From Oscillospiraceae bacterium (GTDB lineage Bacteria; Bacillota_A; Clostridia; Oscillospirales; Oscillospiraceae): a stretch of DNA of 64,000 bases. The position numbers were made by a program, and so were the translations under genes. Position 1 is the stretch's first letter. Each line of letters starts with the position of its first letter. The notes under the pieces are model-generated. The model had not been told where the DNA came from and made no database searches. It worked only from the letters and a program-made list of their open reading frames with translations. Positions 26,524 to 35,768 of this stretch are shown here, one piece after another. The stretch covers positions 1 to 64,000 of the forward strand of contig JAFYLN010000149.1 in NCBI GenBank assembly GCA_017537045.1. Reading direction: 5' to 3'.

Positions 26524-28854
26524 TCATTTTTGCACCTGAAAGGAAAGCTGGCCATCTACCAGTTTGCCTGTGATGCGATTCGGACGGCGGCTGCATTCCA
26601 GCAGAAATGTGGCCAAAGGTCCCTCCACCTCTTCCTGAACCAGCCGGCGCAGCGCTCTGGCTCCGCCTTTATCCTTACTGCGCTGCCCCAAAAGCTGCGC
26701 CAGCTCCGGCGGGAACTGGATCAGTAGATCCTGTGCCGTCAGGCGCTTGCTAAGCTGATTCAGATATTTCCCTGCAATGGCCTCCATGGCTGCGCTGTCC
26801 AGTGCCGCAAAATGCACCACACGATCCAGACGGCCTAAAAATTCCGGTGTGAAGCTCCGCCGCAGGGCGCTATCCATTTCCCCGCTGCGTCCGGCAGGAC
26901 GGAATCCAAGTCCGTCTCCATGCACCTCACTGCCCGCATTGGAAGTCATGACCACAATGGCATTTTTAAAGCTGACACGGCGGCCGCCGGAATCGGTCAG
27001 GCATCCTTCTTCCATGATCTGCAGCAGAATACCCGCCACATCCGGATGCGCTTTCTCCAGTTCATCCAGAAGCACCAGGCAATAGGGGCGGCGGCGCACC
27101 GCTTCAGTCAGCTTTCCGCCTTCCTCGTAGCCCACATAGCCGGGAGGCGCACCCACGAGACGGGATACCGAGTGTTTTTCCATATATTCTGTCATATCCA
27201 AACGAATCATAGCCTCCGGACTTCCGAAGATTTCCTCCGCCAGCACACGGCACAGTTCCGTCTTACCTACGCCGGTAGGGCCTGTGAACAGCAGGCAGGC
27301 AATGGGACGGTTTTCATCGCGGATGCCGGAGCACCCGCGGCGCAGCGCATCTGATACCGCCGCAACCGCAGCCTTCTGTCCTACCACCTGTTCGGACAAC
27401 CGTTGTTCCAGCGCCAGCAGCCGCTGGCGTTCCCCGGCTGTCAATCTGCCGGCCGGAATTCCCGTTCTTGCAGAAACCGCCACAGCAATGTCCGCACCTG
27501 TGACTGCCCTGCCCCGCCTGTTTTCGCTGCTGTGGGCGACCATGTTCTGCATCCGGTCACGCAGTTCCGCCGCTTTCTCGAAGCGGCTTTCTTTCACCGC
27601 TTCATGCAATTCCTGTTCCAGCTCCTTGCGGGCTGCGCCGCGATTGCCACCCGCCTCTTCCATGCGTACGCGTGCTGCACTTTCATCGATCAGATCAATC
27701 GCCTTATCAGGCAGATACAAATCCGGTAGATACCGGACTGACAGGCGCACCGCTTCTTTCAATGCTTCATCCGTAATGCGCAGATGGTGGTGCCGTTCCA
27801 GCCCCGGTTTCAGCCCCCGCAGAATCTCCATTGTTGCTTGGTGACTGGGTTCCTCCACCTTGACGGGACGAAAGCGCCGTTCCAGCGCCGGATCCTTTTC
27901 AATATAGCGGCGGTATTCCTCCATGGTCGTGGCACCCAGCATCTGTAGTTCTCCCCGTCCCAGCGCAGGTTTGAAAATATTTGCAGCATCAATGGCACCC
28001 TCCGCCGCACCGGCACCCACAATGGTGTGCATTTCGTCCACAAACAGGATCACATCCCCGTTTCTTCTGATTTCCGTCAGCACATCCCGAAGACGTTCTT
28101 CAAATTCACCCCGGTATTTTGTACCTGCCACAAGATTTGCCATATTCAGGCTGATCAGCCGTTTTTCTTTCAGCTGGGGCGGTACATTTCCCGCTGCCAT
28201 CCGTTGCGCAAGTCCCTCGGCAATGGCTGTTTTGCCCACACCGGGTTCCCCCACCAGTGCGGGGTTATTTTTGTTTTTCCGGCACAGGATGCCGATGACC
28301 ATATCGATCTCCTTCTCCCGTGCGATCACAGGTTCCATGCCCGATGCCTTGATAACCAGGTCTTCACTGAATTGATCCAGCAGTTTCGTACTTGACCACT
28401 CCTTTTTCCTTTTCACGGGAGTACGCATCTCCCATGTCAGATTTTCCAGCGTTCTTGTAAACAGTTCATTCGCATCGACCCCGCTTAAATACAGCAGCTG
28501 GCCAGCCTCTGTTTTTTCCCGGCGCGCCAGTGCCATTAAAATATGCAAGGGGCGGATCAGATGTCCTTTGTGGATGCGCACCTCATTGGCTGCGCCCTGC
28601 AGAATTTGTCTGGCATCACTGCTGAAGCCCTGAGGCAGTGGAAGGCTGGCAGTACCTTTGCCGTAAAGTAATACTGCCATATCCTGTGTCACGGATGCAT
28701 CCAGGCCAATTCCTCTTAGAATCTGCCCTGTGTTTCCAACACAGCACAGCATCGCAAGCAGCAAATGGATGCTTCCAACATAGCTGTGACCCATTTCCCG
28801 GGCTTTTTTTCCTGCGGCATTGAGCAGTTCCAGACTCTCCTGTTCATAACGCAC
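26524..28854 (-). CDS. clpC: ClpC-type AAA+ protease ATPase
   Basis: This hexameric unfoldase feeds proteins to ClpP. The 776-residue protein has the double Clp N-domain (1-145), AAA-1 with GEPGVGKT at 202-209, a UVR-like coiled segment (ELEQELHEAVKESRFEKAAE) and AAA-2 with GPTGVGKT near 520. The UVR-like segment and lack of a long middle domain place it with ClpC rather than ClpB. A GLGF tetrapeptide near residue 650 is the likely ClpP-docking loop. There is no mcsA/mcsB/ctsR next to it, so the classical stress operon is not present here. Confidence 0.9.
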   Translation of the reverse strand: MRYEQESLELLNAAGKKAREMGHSYVGSIHLLLAMLCCVGNTGQILRGIGLDASVTQDMAVLLYGKGTASLPLPQGFSSDARQILQGAANEVRIHKGHLIRPLHILMALARREKTEAGQLLYLSGVDANELFTRTLENLTWEMRTPVKRKKEWSSTKLLDQFSEDLVIKASGMEPVIAREKEIDMVIGILCRKNKNNPALVGEPGVGKTAIAEGLAQRMAAGNVPPQLKEKRLISLNMANLVAGTKYRGEFEERLRDVLTEIRRNGDVILFVDEMHTIVGAGAAEGAIDAANIFKPALGRGELQMLGATTMEEYRRYIEKDPALERRFRPVKVEEPSHQATMEILRGLKPGLERHHHLRITDEALKEAVRLSVRYLPDLYLPDKAIDLIDESAARVRMEEAGGNRGAARKELEQELHEAVKESRFEKAAELRDRMQNMVAHSSENRRGRAVTGADIAVAVSARTGIPAGRLTAGERQRLLALEQRLSEQVVGQKAAVAAVSDALRRGCSGIRDENRPIACLLFTGPTGVGKTELCRVLAEEIFGSPEAMIRLDMTEYMEKHSVSRLVGAPPGYVGYEEGGKLTEAVRRRPYCLVLLDELEKAHPDVAGILLQIMEEGCLTDSGGRRVSFKNAIVVMTSNAGSEVHGDGLGFRPAGRSGEMDSALRRSFTPEFLGRLDRVVHFAALDSAAMEAIAGKYLNQLSKRLTAQDLLIQFPPELAQLLGQRSKDKGGARALRRLVQEEVEGPLATFLLECSRRPNRITGKLVDGQLSFQVQK

Positions 28855-28925
28855 CCTTCCTCACCTCCGTGAGGAAAATTTTCGCCCCGGTTCCAAAAAA
28901 ATATACAACTCTTTCAAAAAAGGAA

Positions 28926-28953
28926 TTGCATTTTTAGAAATACATGCTAGAAT
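28926..28953 (+). promoter_or_regulatory. Ferredoxin promoter
   Basis: TTGCAT (28926-28931) and TAGAAT (28948-28953) are separated by 16 bases, in an AT-rich stretch upstream of the ferredoxin gene. Confidence 0.6.
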
Positions 28954-29009
28954 AGATATAACGTTATTAAATTAGCGTGCTATTATACATCATATATGGA
29001 GGTAATATC

Positions 29010-29180
29010 ATGGCTTACAATATCACCGATGCTTGCGTCAAGTGCGGTTCCTGCGCTGACCAGTGCCCCGTCGAGGCTATTTCCGAGGGCGAAGACAAGT
29101 ACGTCATTGACGCTGATGTCTGCGTTTCCTGCGGCGCTTGTGCTGACCAGTGCCCCGTTGAAGCTATCGAGGAAGGCTAA
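29010..29180 (+). CDS. 2[4Fe-4S] ferredoxin
   Basis: This is a 56-residue clostridial-type electron carrier. Two CxxCxxCxxxCP clusters (cysteines at 9, 12, 15, 19 and 38, 41, 44, 48) bind two [4Fe-4S] centres. The start MAYNITDACVKC follows GGAGGTAAT. It has its own promoter and terminator, so it is a single-gene unit. Codon use is strongly biased towards frequent codons, suggesting high expression. Confidence 0.95.
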   Translation: MAYNITDACVKCGSCADQCPVEAISEGEDKYVIDADVCVSCGACADQCPVEAIEEG

Positions 29181-29200
29181 TTTCTTACATTCCGAATTCG

Positions 29201-29223
29201 GCCTGCGCAAAACTTGCGCAGGC
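29201..29223 (+). terminator. Ferredoxin terminator
   Basis: GCCTGCGCAA and TTGCGCAGGC arms with a three-base loop are followed by TGATTTT. Confidence 0.75.
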
Positions 29224-29255
29224 TGATTTTCTACGCATTTGGTTTGGAGGTGCCT

Positions 29256-29945
29256 ATGGAACAACTGCCCAACGGATATACCTTAGTGCTGGCTGACGGC
29301 TGTTTTCCACTGAGCACCGATTCCATGCTGCTGGCTCATTTTGCAAAGCTGCCCCGTAATGCCAGCGTGCTGGATCTGGGCTCCGGCTGCGGCACGCTGG
29401 GTCTGCTTCTTTGCGCAAAAGACGCAGCCTGTACCGTGATAGGTCTGGAGCTTTCCGAAAACGCCCACAATGCCGCACTTGAAAACATCAACCGTAACCA
29501 GCTTGCTTCCCGTTTGAAAAGTATATGCGCAGATCTGCGGAGTCTGCCGGTTGAATATAACGGCATGTTCCACTGCTGCATCTCCAATCCCCCCTATTTT
29601 TCCGGCGGCCCTGCCAGTTCTGCAACACCCGTTGCCCGCCGGGATGATTGCTGTACACCGGAAGCGCTGTTTCGTACAGCAGCAAAAGCATTACGCTACG
29701 GCGGTGACTTTTTTCTTGTCCACAAACCGGAGAAGCTGGCACAGCTCATCAGCTGCGGTGCCGCCGTATCTCTGGAAGCCAAGAATCTGACCCTCGTCCG
29801 CCATAAAGAGGGTGGCTCCATTATTCTGATTCTGCTGCAGTTTCGCAAGGGTGGAAAAAGCGGACTGCAAATTCATGAACATTGCCTGTTCGATGCCCAT
29901 GGTAAGCCCACAGCTTACTATCAGGATGTCTACCACATAAAATAG
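29256..29945 (+). CDS. tRNA1(Val) adenine-N6 methyltransferase-like protein (TrmN6/YabB)
   Basis: The 229-residue class I methyltransferase has the SAM motif VLDLGSGCGTLGLLL (about 44-58) and the catalytic NPPY motif in ISNPPYFSGG (near 113), which marks N6-adenine or related amino methylation. GGAGGTGCCT fixes the start. The order with rsmI and an abrB-type gene parallels the yabB-rsmI-abrB region of Bacillus, which supports the tRNA-modifying assignment. The exact base is inferred. Confidence 0.85.
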   Translation: MEQLPNGYTLVLADGCFPLSTDSMLLAHFAKLPRNASVLDLGSGCGTLGLLLCAKDAACTVIGLELSENAHNAALENINRNQLASRLKSICADLRSLPVEYNGMFHCCISNPPYFSGGPASSATPVARRDDCCTPEALFRTAAKALRYGGDFFLVHKPEKLAQLISCGAAVSLEAKNLTLVRHKEGGSIILILLQFRKGGKSGLQIHEHCLFDAHGKPTAYYQDVYHIK

Positions 29946-29949
29946 ATTC

Positions 29950-30126
29950 AAATTTCAGTTTGTCGTGCTGTTCCAGTTATGAATGTAGGGGCGGCGATCC
30001 GCCGCCCGCGCAGCGGAATATTTCGCATTCGCATTGGTTTTCGGCGAATCCGTAACATTGTACCGCCGGGCGGCGGGTCGCCGCCCCTACGTTATCCACG
30101 CTGCATGGTGCGATAAACATCAATTT
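29950..30126 (+). repeat. Family B dispersed element, copy 1
   Basis: A 177-base element starts AAATTTCAGTTTGTCG and ends GATAAACATCAATTT. Two GGGGCGGC/GCCGCCCC hairpins form its core. It sits between the trmN6-like gene and rsmI. No open frame of note. Confidence 0.85.
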
Positions 30127-30155
30127 GGTTTTCAACTTTTCAAGGAGGTCACATT

Positions 30156-30983
30156 ATGGCCGGAATGTTGTATCTGGTACCTACCCCCATCGGCAATCTG
30201 GGTGATATTTCTCAGCGAAGCCGCAAAACGCTGGAAAATGCGGATTTTATCGCCGCTGAAGATACCCGCGTATCCCTGAAGCTTTTAAACCATATGGGCA
30301 TTAAAAAAAGTCTTGTCAGCTACTATGAGCACAACAAGGCTTTTAAGGGTGAAAAAATTGTGGAGCGGATCCTTGCCGGTGAAACCTGTGCACTGGTGTC
30401 CGATGCAGGCAGTCCCGCCATCTCTGATCCGGGAGAAGATCTGGTCAAGCTCTGCCATGAAGCAGGCATCGTGGTCTGTGCTATCCCCGGTCCCTGCGCC
30501 GTGATTACAGCTTTGAGTATTTCCGGTCAATCCACCGGCCGTTTCTGTTTTGAAGGATTTCTTTCCACCGCCAAAAAGAGCCGCAGGGAGCATCTGGAAT
30601 CCCTTGCTACGGAGCAGCGTACCATGATCTTTTACGAAGCTCCCCACAAATTGCTGGGTACATTGCAGGATATGGCTGCCGTGTTTGGTGAAGACCGCTC
30701 CATCAGCCTGTGCAGGGAACTGACAAAGCTTCATGAAGAGGTGATTCTCACCACGTTGGGTGGTGCCGTTGAAAAATACACAGAAAACGCACCAAAGGGC
30801 GAATTCGTTCTTGTGGTTGCCGGTGCGCCTGCACAGGAGAAAGAAGTGGCCACAGAAGAGGATGCCGCCACGCGGGTGCAGCAGCTGATGGAAGAGGGTC
30901 TCAGCCGCAAGGATGCCATCAAACAGACTGCCAAGGAACTGAACCTGCCAAAAAACGTGGTATATGATGCCGCACTGAAATAA
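30156..30983 (+). CDS. rsmI: 16S rRNA (cytidine1402-2'-O)-methyltransferase RsmI
   Basis: The product methylates the ribose of C1402 in 16S rRNA, complementing RsmH encoded at 25013-25948. The 275-residue protein has LYLVPTPIGNLGDISQR at the N terminus, followed by AAEDTRVSLKLLNHMGIKK and LVSDAGSPAISDPGEDLV, all typical of the family. AAGGAGGT precedes the ATG. Both C1402 methyltransferases are thus present within 5 kb. Confidence 0.96.
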   Translation: MAGMLYLVPTPIGNLGDISQRSRKTLENADFIAAEDTRVSLKLLNHMGIKKSLVSYYEHNKAFKGEKIVERILAGETCALVSDAGSPAISDPGEDLVKLCHEAGIVVCAIPGPCAVITALSISGQSTGRFCFEGFLSTAKKSRREHLESLATEQRTMIFYEAPHKLLGTLQDMAAVFGEDRSISLCRELTKLHEEVILTTLGGAVEKYTENAPKGEFVLVVAGAPAQEKEVATEEDAATRVQQLMEEGLSRKDAIKQTAKELNLPKNVVYDAALK

Positions 30984-30990
30984 CAGGAAA

Positions 30991-31014
30991 CCCCGGAAGG
31001 AAAACCTTCCGGGG
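30991..31014. terminator. Terminator between rsmI and the abrB-type gene
   Basis: CCCCGGAAGG and CCTTCCGGGG arms around AAAA, with AAATTTT following, between converging genes. Confidence 0.85.
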
Positions 31015-31032
31015 AAATTTTATGCTGTGATA

Positions 31033-31275
31033 TCAATAATCAGCCATTTTTTTGATGCATTCCTGACAGACGTTCTTACCGCGATATGCCACCAGGCCGC
31101 GGGAAGAACCACAGAAGAGGCAGGCCGGTTCGAATTTTTGAAGGACGATCCGGTCATTCTCCATAAAAATTTCCAGTTCGTCCCGCTCGGCAATGTCCAA
31201 CGTACGCCGCAGCTCAATGGGCAATACGATTCTGCCTAATTCGTCCACCTTACGAATGATACCTGTTGACTTCAT
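31033..31275 (-). CDS. AbrB/SpoVT-type transition regulator with C-terminal CxxC pairs
   Basis: This 80-residue DNA-binding protein begins MKSTGIIRKVDELGRIVLPI, the classical AbrB swapped-hairpin fold (1-50). The tail contains CLFC and CQEC, a probable small zinc knuckle not found in Bacillus AbrB proper but seen in many clostridial homologues. AbrB-type proteins control the switch out of growth into stationary phase and sporulation. The gene has a strong promoter and is single. Confidence 0.9.
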   Translation of the reverse strand: MKSTGIIRKVDELGRIVLPIELRRTLDIAERDELEIFMENDRIVLQKFEPACLFCGSSRGLVAYRGKNVCQECIKKMADY

Positions 31276-31345
31276 AGTGGATTGCTCCCCTCATATTTCC
31301 GATTCATAAGCCACCGCGTTGTCTTTTTGTGACTTATTTGGTTAT

Positions 31346-31374
31346 ATTATAATATTATTTGCCAAATATGTCAA
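31346..31374 (-). promoter_or_regulatory. abrB-type gene promoter
   Basis: On the minus strand TTGACA (31374-31369) and TATAAT (31351-31346) with 17-base spacing lie in a very AT-rich stretch, about 70 bases before the start. Confidence 0.8.
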
Positions 31375-31466
31375 ATATTTTTTAAGTTTCTGTCATTTTT
31401 TGTAAGTTTCCGCTAATCATATTCAAGGGTCATTGGCATATTGTACACCATGAAGGGGGAATGGAC

Positions 31467-32051
31467 ATGGTTATGAGCCGGATTCTATGCTGCATGATCC
31501 TGATTTCAGTAGTCAGCGCATGCTATACCGGAAACGGTGCAGGATTGGCTGCCGCCGTAACAGAAGGAGCGCAGGCCGGTATTACACTGGCAATTTCTCT
31601 GGGCGGTTCGCTTTGCCTGTGGAGCGGTGTAGGAAAGCTGATGGAATGCGCCGGAATAACTGCAGCCCTGTCACGCCTGATCCGTCCGCTGCTGCATCGC
31701 ATTTTCCCAAGCACACGAACCGATTCCGTACTTGCAGGGCAACTGTCCGGCAACATCTGTGCCAACTTCCTGGGTCTGGGAAATGCAGCTACACCCATGG
31801 GAATCCAGGCGGTTAAATCCATGTCGCTGCATACAGCATCCGGCAGCGCATCCGATGAGATGTGCAGGCTTATCGTACTCAACACCGCCTCTATCCAACT
31901 GATACCGGCAACGGTTGCAGCAGTCCGCGCTTCGCTTGGCTGTTCCACCCCCTTCGACATTTTACCGGCGGTGTGGATCACCAGCCTGAGTTCTGCTTCA
32001 CTTGGGGTTACAGCTGCATGGTATCTGGGAAAGGTGTGGCACCATGACTGA
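31467..32051 (+). CDS. spmA: Spore maturation protein A
   Basis: This 194-residue membrane protein of the SpmA/nucleoside-transporter-like gate family is required for proper spore-core dehydration. Several hydrophobic segments are visible, with the family stretch GNICANFLGLGNAATPMGI near 95-113. The start at 31467 is placed seven bases after AAGGGGG; starts six bases either side are also in frame. It overlaps spmB by eight bases. Its presence indicates a spore former. Confidence 0.9.
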   Translation: MVMSRILCCMILISVVSACYTGNGAGLAAAVTEGAQAGITLAISLGGSLCLWSGVGKLMECAGITAALSRLIRPLLHRIFPSTRTDSVLAGQLSGNICANFLGLGNAATPMGIQAVKSMSLHTASGSASDEMCRLIVLNTASIQLIPATVAAVRASLGCSTPFDILPAVWITSLSSASLGVTAAWYLGKVWHHD

Positions 32052-32550
32052 TTATGTTGTTCCGCTGCTTCTGCTCTGCACGTCCATTCTTTCATTGCGA
32101 AAAAAAGAGAACACCTATGATTTACTGCTGCAAGGCGGCGCAGAAGGGTTGAAGCTGCTGTTTACCATCACACCAGCACTGGTGATCTTGCTGACGGCTG
32201 TACATATGCTGCGTGCCTCCGGCGCAGTCGACCTGCTCAGTAGTTTTCTTGCACCGGTATTTCGGCTGGTTGGCATTCCGCCGGAAACTGCCATGCTGGT
32301 GCTGATCCGTCCCATCAGCGGCAGTGCGGCATTGGCGGTTGGTGCCGACCTCATGGCACAGTATGGGGTGGATTCTTTGGTCGGGCGCACGGCGGCCATT
32401 ATGCTGGGTTCTACAGAAACGACCTTTTATACCATCAGTGTTTATTTCGGCGCGGTGGGAATCAAAAAGACAAGGTATGCAGTACCTGCCGCATTGTTTG
32501 CGGATTTTATAGGATTCTTCATGGCAAGCTTGACCGCAAGATGGTTTTAA
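32044..32550 (+). CDS. spmB: Spore maturation protein B
   Basis: This 168-residue membrane protein is the partner of SpmA. It contains the family segment RPISGSAALAVGADLMAQYG and GSTETTFYTISVYFGAVGI. The start MTDYVVPLLLL lies inside the end of spmA, so the two are translationally coupled. Confidence 0.92.
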   Translation: MTDYVVPLLLLCTSILSLRKKENTYDLLLQGGAEGLKLLFTITPALVILLTAVHMLRASGAVDLLSSFLAPVFRLVGIPPETAMLVLIRPISGSAALAVGADLMAQYGVDSLVGRTAAIMLGSTETTFYTISVYFGAVGIKKTRYAVPAALFADFIGFFMASLTARWF

Positions 32551-32558
32551 TGAGCAGC

Positions 32559-32993
32559 AAATTGATGTTTATCGCACTCTTGAAAATCTAAATTGTCACC
32601 CCTGTGGGGCGACAGCATCCTTCGGATTCAGGGGATGCGGATTGCCGCGTCGCATGGCTTAATGCCATGCTCCTCGCAATGCCATCGTAATTTGGTAGTT
32701 GGTAGCAGCAAAATCGGCGCAGAAACCATCGAAAACCACTGTCATTCCGAGGAGGCCAGAATGGCCGACGTGGGAATCTCCCGGTACGATGCTTGTTTGC
32801 GCACTGCTTATCGATGCATAGAAGCAGGAGATTGCCACGTCGCGCTTCGCGCTCCTCGCAATGACATGTTTTTTGAGCGGCACAATGTTGCGAATTCGCC
32901 GAAAATCAATGTAAATACGAAACATTCTGCTGCGCGGGCGGCGGGTCGCCGCCCCTACATTGATAACTGGAACAGCACGACAAACTGAAATTT
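32559..32993 (-). repeat. Composite repeat: family B split by family A sequence
   Basis: The outer ends are family B (AAATTGATGTTTATCG at the left, AAACTGAAATTT at the right). Inside are a partial family A unit (about 32630-32691) and a complete one (32741-32865, GTCATTCCGA to CGCAATGAC). The whole is an inverted, diverged copy of 59968-60316. The open frames it encodes are repeated in both places and look like by-products. This fills the spmB-exonuclease gap. Confidence 0.8.
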
Positions 32994-33013
32994 AATTCCC
33001 GGTTGGCATGCAA

Positions 33014-33040
33014 AAAGGACGCACTTACCGTGCGTCCTTT
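33014..33040 (-). terminator. Terminator after the exonuclease gene
   Basis: AAAGGACGCAC and GTGCGTCCTTT arms with a five-base loop lie directly after the minus-strand stop and are followed by Ts. Confidence 0.85.
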
Positions 33041-33042
33041 AC

Positions 33043-34041
33043 TTATTCTTTCGGTGTTTCTTTGACATTTTCTACTGCGCTCTTGCGGCGGCGGCGACGG
33101 CGGGTAGTGCGCATATCCTCAGGGTCTGCCTTTGCTGCCCGGCGGGCATAGGCTTCTGCCGCCTCGGAGGTTGCTTCATAGGTCAGACGGCTGACGCGGA
33201 TCTTTCCATCCGCCTGCTCAGAAAGACGCACACGAATCAGGAATTTGCCGTGCTCGGGGCAGGTTGCCAGATCCATATACCGGTGACCCGGCTGGGCAAA
33301 CCAACGGGAACCCAGCATTTTTCCGCCACAGGTGGGGCATTTATTCTCCTCGCCTGCCATGGCAGACAGGGCAGCGCGCTTATCGGAAAAATCGTAGAAC
33401 ACTTCGCGGCAGATACAACCGGGAAGCTCCGCACCATGGAAGCCGTTCTCATGGCTTTTCAGTGCCTGATCGTACTCCTGCGCACCCTTTTGCAGGTTCA
33501 GTCTGGTACAGATCAATGCGGTATGGTAGGCATCTCCCAGCGCATCATGGGCAGGGCGGGTAGCTTCAATCCCGAAAATCTCCATAGCGGTTTTCAGGGC
33601 TTTCTGCGCCGTGGAGCCGTCGGTCTGGGCATTGAACATCATCTGGGCGTTATACCAGCGGCCGGTCCATTCAATAGAGAGACCGTGCAGCTGCAGATTT
33701 TCACGCAGGATGCCGATGTCATCAAAGCCCCAGGTCAGGAACACGATGTCCTCACCACACCATGCCCGAAACTGTTCCATGGCATAGTCAAAAGGTACAC
33801 CCTCTTCTTTCAGCCGGGATTCTTTGATGCCTGTCAGCTTGCTGACACGGCGGTTCAAGTGGCGGTAGTATTTCGGTTTGATCATGATCTGGAATTCGTC
33901 CAGCACCTGCTGGTCTTCTGAGAGGCGCACCGCGCCGATCTGAATGATCTCACCACGAATCTGCACCGGCAGCACTTTCTTTGCCGATGGCGAACCGGGC
34001 CAGGGCTGGTTCCATTCCATATCCAAAACAATATAATTCAT
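33043..34041 (-). CDS. DEDDh-type 3'-5' exonuclease domain protein
   Basis: This 332-residue soluble protein has an exonuclease-fold domain (1-190). The metal site starts with YIVLDMEWNQP (Asp7, Glu9) and continues with the HDALGDAYHTALI motif near 160. A C-terminal part carries CPTCGG and CPEHGK, a possible zinc ribbon, and ends in a basic RRRRRRKS tail that could bind nucleic acid. It resembles KapD/ExoX-like proteins; whether it acts on RNA or DNA is not clear. Confidence 0.8.
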   Translation of the reverse strand: MNYIVLDMEWNQPWPGSPSAKKVLPVQIRGEIIQIGAVRLSEDQQVLDEFQIMIKPKYYRHLNRRVSKLTGIKESRLKEEGVPFDYAMEQFRAWCGEDIVFLTWGFDDIGILRENLQLHGLSIEWTGRWYNAQMMFNAQTDGSTAQKALKTAMEIFGIEATRPAHDALGDAYHTALICTRLNLQKGAQEYDQALKSHENGFHGAELPGCICREVFYDFSDKRAALSAMAGEENKCPTCGGKMLGSRWFAQPGHRYMDLATCPEHGKFLIRVRLSEQADGKIRVSRLTYEATSEAAEAYARRAAKADPEDMRTTRRRRRRKSAVENVKETPKE

Positions 34042-34128
34042 TTTGATAACCTCTGTTCATAGTCCTACAAGATATCATAGCACATCTTTATGGCATCTGT
34101 AAACAGAAAGTTGAAAAATGGCTGCGAA

Positions 34129-35502
34129 TTAAATATCCGTAATGTCTTGATGTAAGAATTGATTTCTGATTCGGAAAAACAGGATCATTTGCGCAACCAT
34201 CGTCAATCCCCACGAAACCGGATAGGACATATACAGCCACTGGGGGCTGTGGAAAGCAGGAATCTGGAAGATCGTAAATACCCAAAGGACGCGGATGCCG
34301 CAAATTCCCAGCACAGAAATAAGCATGGGGCCGAAGGATTGGCCATAACCGCGCAGGGCACCTGTCGAGACATCCAGAAGACCCATGAGAAAATAGAATA
34401 TGGCTACACGGGAGAAGCGAACCATGCCGTACTGAATCGCCTGCGCAGAGTCCGAAATATAGATGCCCAGCAAAGGTTCACCGAAAGCAAACAGCAGCAC
34501 ACCCAAAGTAACACCAACCACAAGTGCACAATTCTGGCAGATCCAAACCGTTGTATTTGCCCGTCGATACTGCCGTGCACCCACATTCTGTCCGACAAAA
34601 TTCACAGTTGTCTGCGAAAACGAATTGATGGATGCATACAGGAAGCTTTCCAGATTGGCTGCTGCTGCATTGCCGGAAACCAGAACATCGCCAAAGGAAT
34701 TGACCGAAGACTGAATGATTACATTGGAAATAGAAAACAGGGATGACTGAATGCCGGCAGGCAGGCCGATGCGGACAATTTTCTTCAACTGGTGCTTATA
34801 GACATGCATCTTCCGCAGCTCCAGATGGCAGGCATCAGTGCGTTTCACCAGTGCGCGTACAACAAGAATTGCAGCAACACCCTGCGAAGTAGTAGTTGCC
34901 AGTGCAACGCCGGCTACATTCATATCAAATACCGTAACGAAGATCAAATTCAAAACCACATTGATTACGCCCGCGGTAGTCAAAAAAACCAACGGACTTC
35001 TGGTATCGCCCGCAGCGCGTAAAATAGCGGCGCTGAAGTTATACACCACTGTGAACGTGATGCCGCAGAAATAGATCTTCATGTAAAGGGCAGACAACGG
35101 AAGTATATTCTCCGGTGTTCCCATAAGAACCAGCAGCGGTCTGGACAATGTAACACCGGCAACGGTCAGAACTACACCTCCGATCAATGCCAGCGGCACC
35201 GCTGTATGAACCGCCTCACAGATCTGGCGCTCATCCCGGCTGCCAATGCCATGAGCCACCGCAACACCGCCACCAACAGACAGTCCCACAAACAGATTGA
35301 CGATCAAGGCCGTCACAGAACCGGTGGCTCCCACTGCACCCACGGAAACACTGCCGCAGAATCTGCCAACCACCACAAGATCTGCCGCATTGAACAGCAG
35401 CTGCAAAACACTGGTCAGGATAATCGGTATGGTATAGCGGATTACGCTGGGCAGCAAAGGTCCTTCCAGCATATTGCCCTGATGCTTTTTGATTCTTTTC
35501 AC
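34129..35502 (-). CDS. MATE-family efflux transporter
   Basis: The 457-residue membrane protein has 12 hydrophobic segments in two repeats. The N-terminal LPSVIRYTIPIILTSVLQ and the LFNAADLVVVGRFCG motif are typical of MATE drug/sodium antiporters. The start is a GTG directly downstream of AAAGGAGGG. The gene stands alone. The substrate is unknown. A second MATE gene lies at 40102-41469. Confidence 0.9.
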   Translation of the reverse strand: MKRIKKHQGNMLEGPLLPSVIRYTIPIILTSVLQLLFNAADLVVVGRFCGSVSVGAVGATGSVTALIVNLFVGLSVGGGVAVAHGIGSRDERQICEAVHTAVPLALIGGVVLTVAGVTLSRPLLVLMGTPENILPLSALYMKIYFCGITFTVVYNFSAAILRAAGDTRSPLVFLTTAGVINVVLNLIFVTVFDMNVAGVALATTTSQGVAAILVVRALVKRTDACHLELRKMHVYKHQLKKIVRIGLPAGIQSSLFSISNVIIQSSVNSFGDVLVSGNAAAANLESFLYASINSFSQTTVNFVGQNVGARQYRRANTTVWICQNCALVVGVTLGVLLFAFGEPLLGIYISDSAQAIQYGMVRFSRVAIFYFLMGLLDVSTGALRGYGQSFGPMLISVLGICGIRVLWVFTIFQIPAFHSPQWLYMSYPVSWGLTMVAQMILFFRIRNQFLHQDITDI

Positions 35503-35614
35503 ATTGAATCCCTCCTTTGCAAACGGCGAATTTATTATAGTTCCCTTTTAATGGAATTGCAATCCAATTGTGAAAAAGATTCAGCCACTGTACCGTGTAT
35601 TTTATAAAACCGTG

Positions 35615-35713
35615 AAATTGATGTTTGTCGTGCTGTGTGCCGTGGATAACGTAGGGGCGGCTATTAGCCGCCCCTACATTCATAATCGGAACGGAACGAT
35701 AAACTGAAATTTC
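35615..35713 (+). repeat. Family B dispersed element, short copy
   Basis: This 99-base version has both family B ends (AAATTGATGTTTGTCG and GATAAACTGAAATTT) but only one GGGGCGGC/GCCGCCCC hairpin, so the middle is missing. Confidence 0.8.
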
Positions 35714-35730
35714 AATTTCATAATACGCAA

Positions 35731-35760
35731 AAGCACCCATCCAACAGGATGGGTGCTTTC
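35731..35760 (-). terminator. nagB terminator
   Basis: AAAGCACCCATCC and GGATGGGTGCTTT arms around AACA lie eight bases past the nagB stop. Confidence 0.85.
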
Positions 35761-35768
35761 TAACCGAA

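Noticed and set aside
32593..32988. 131-residue open frame on the plus strand and its 92-residue relative at 59905-60183 on the minus strand
   Set aside because: Both lie inside composite repeat elements and share the same translated segment only because the repeat is shared. No ribosome site or domain was seen.
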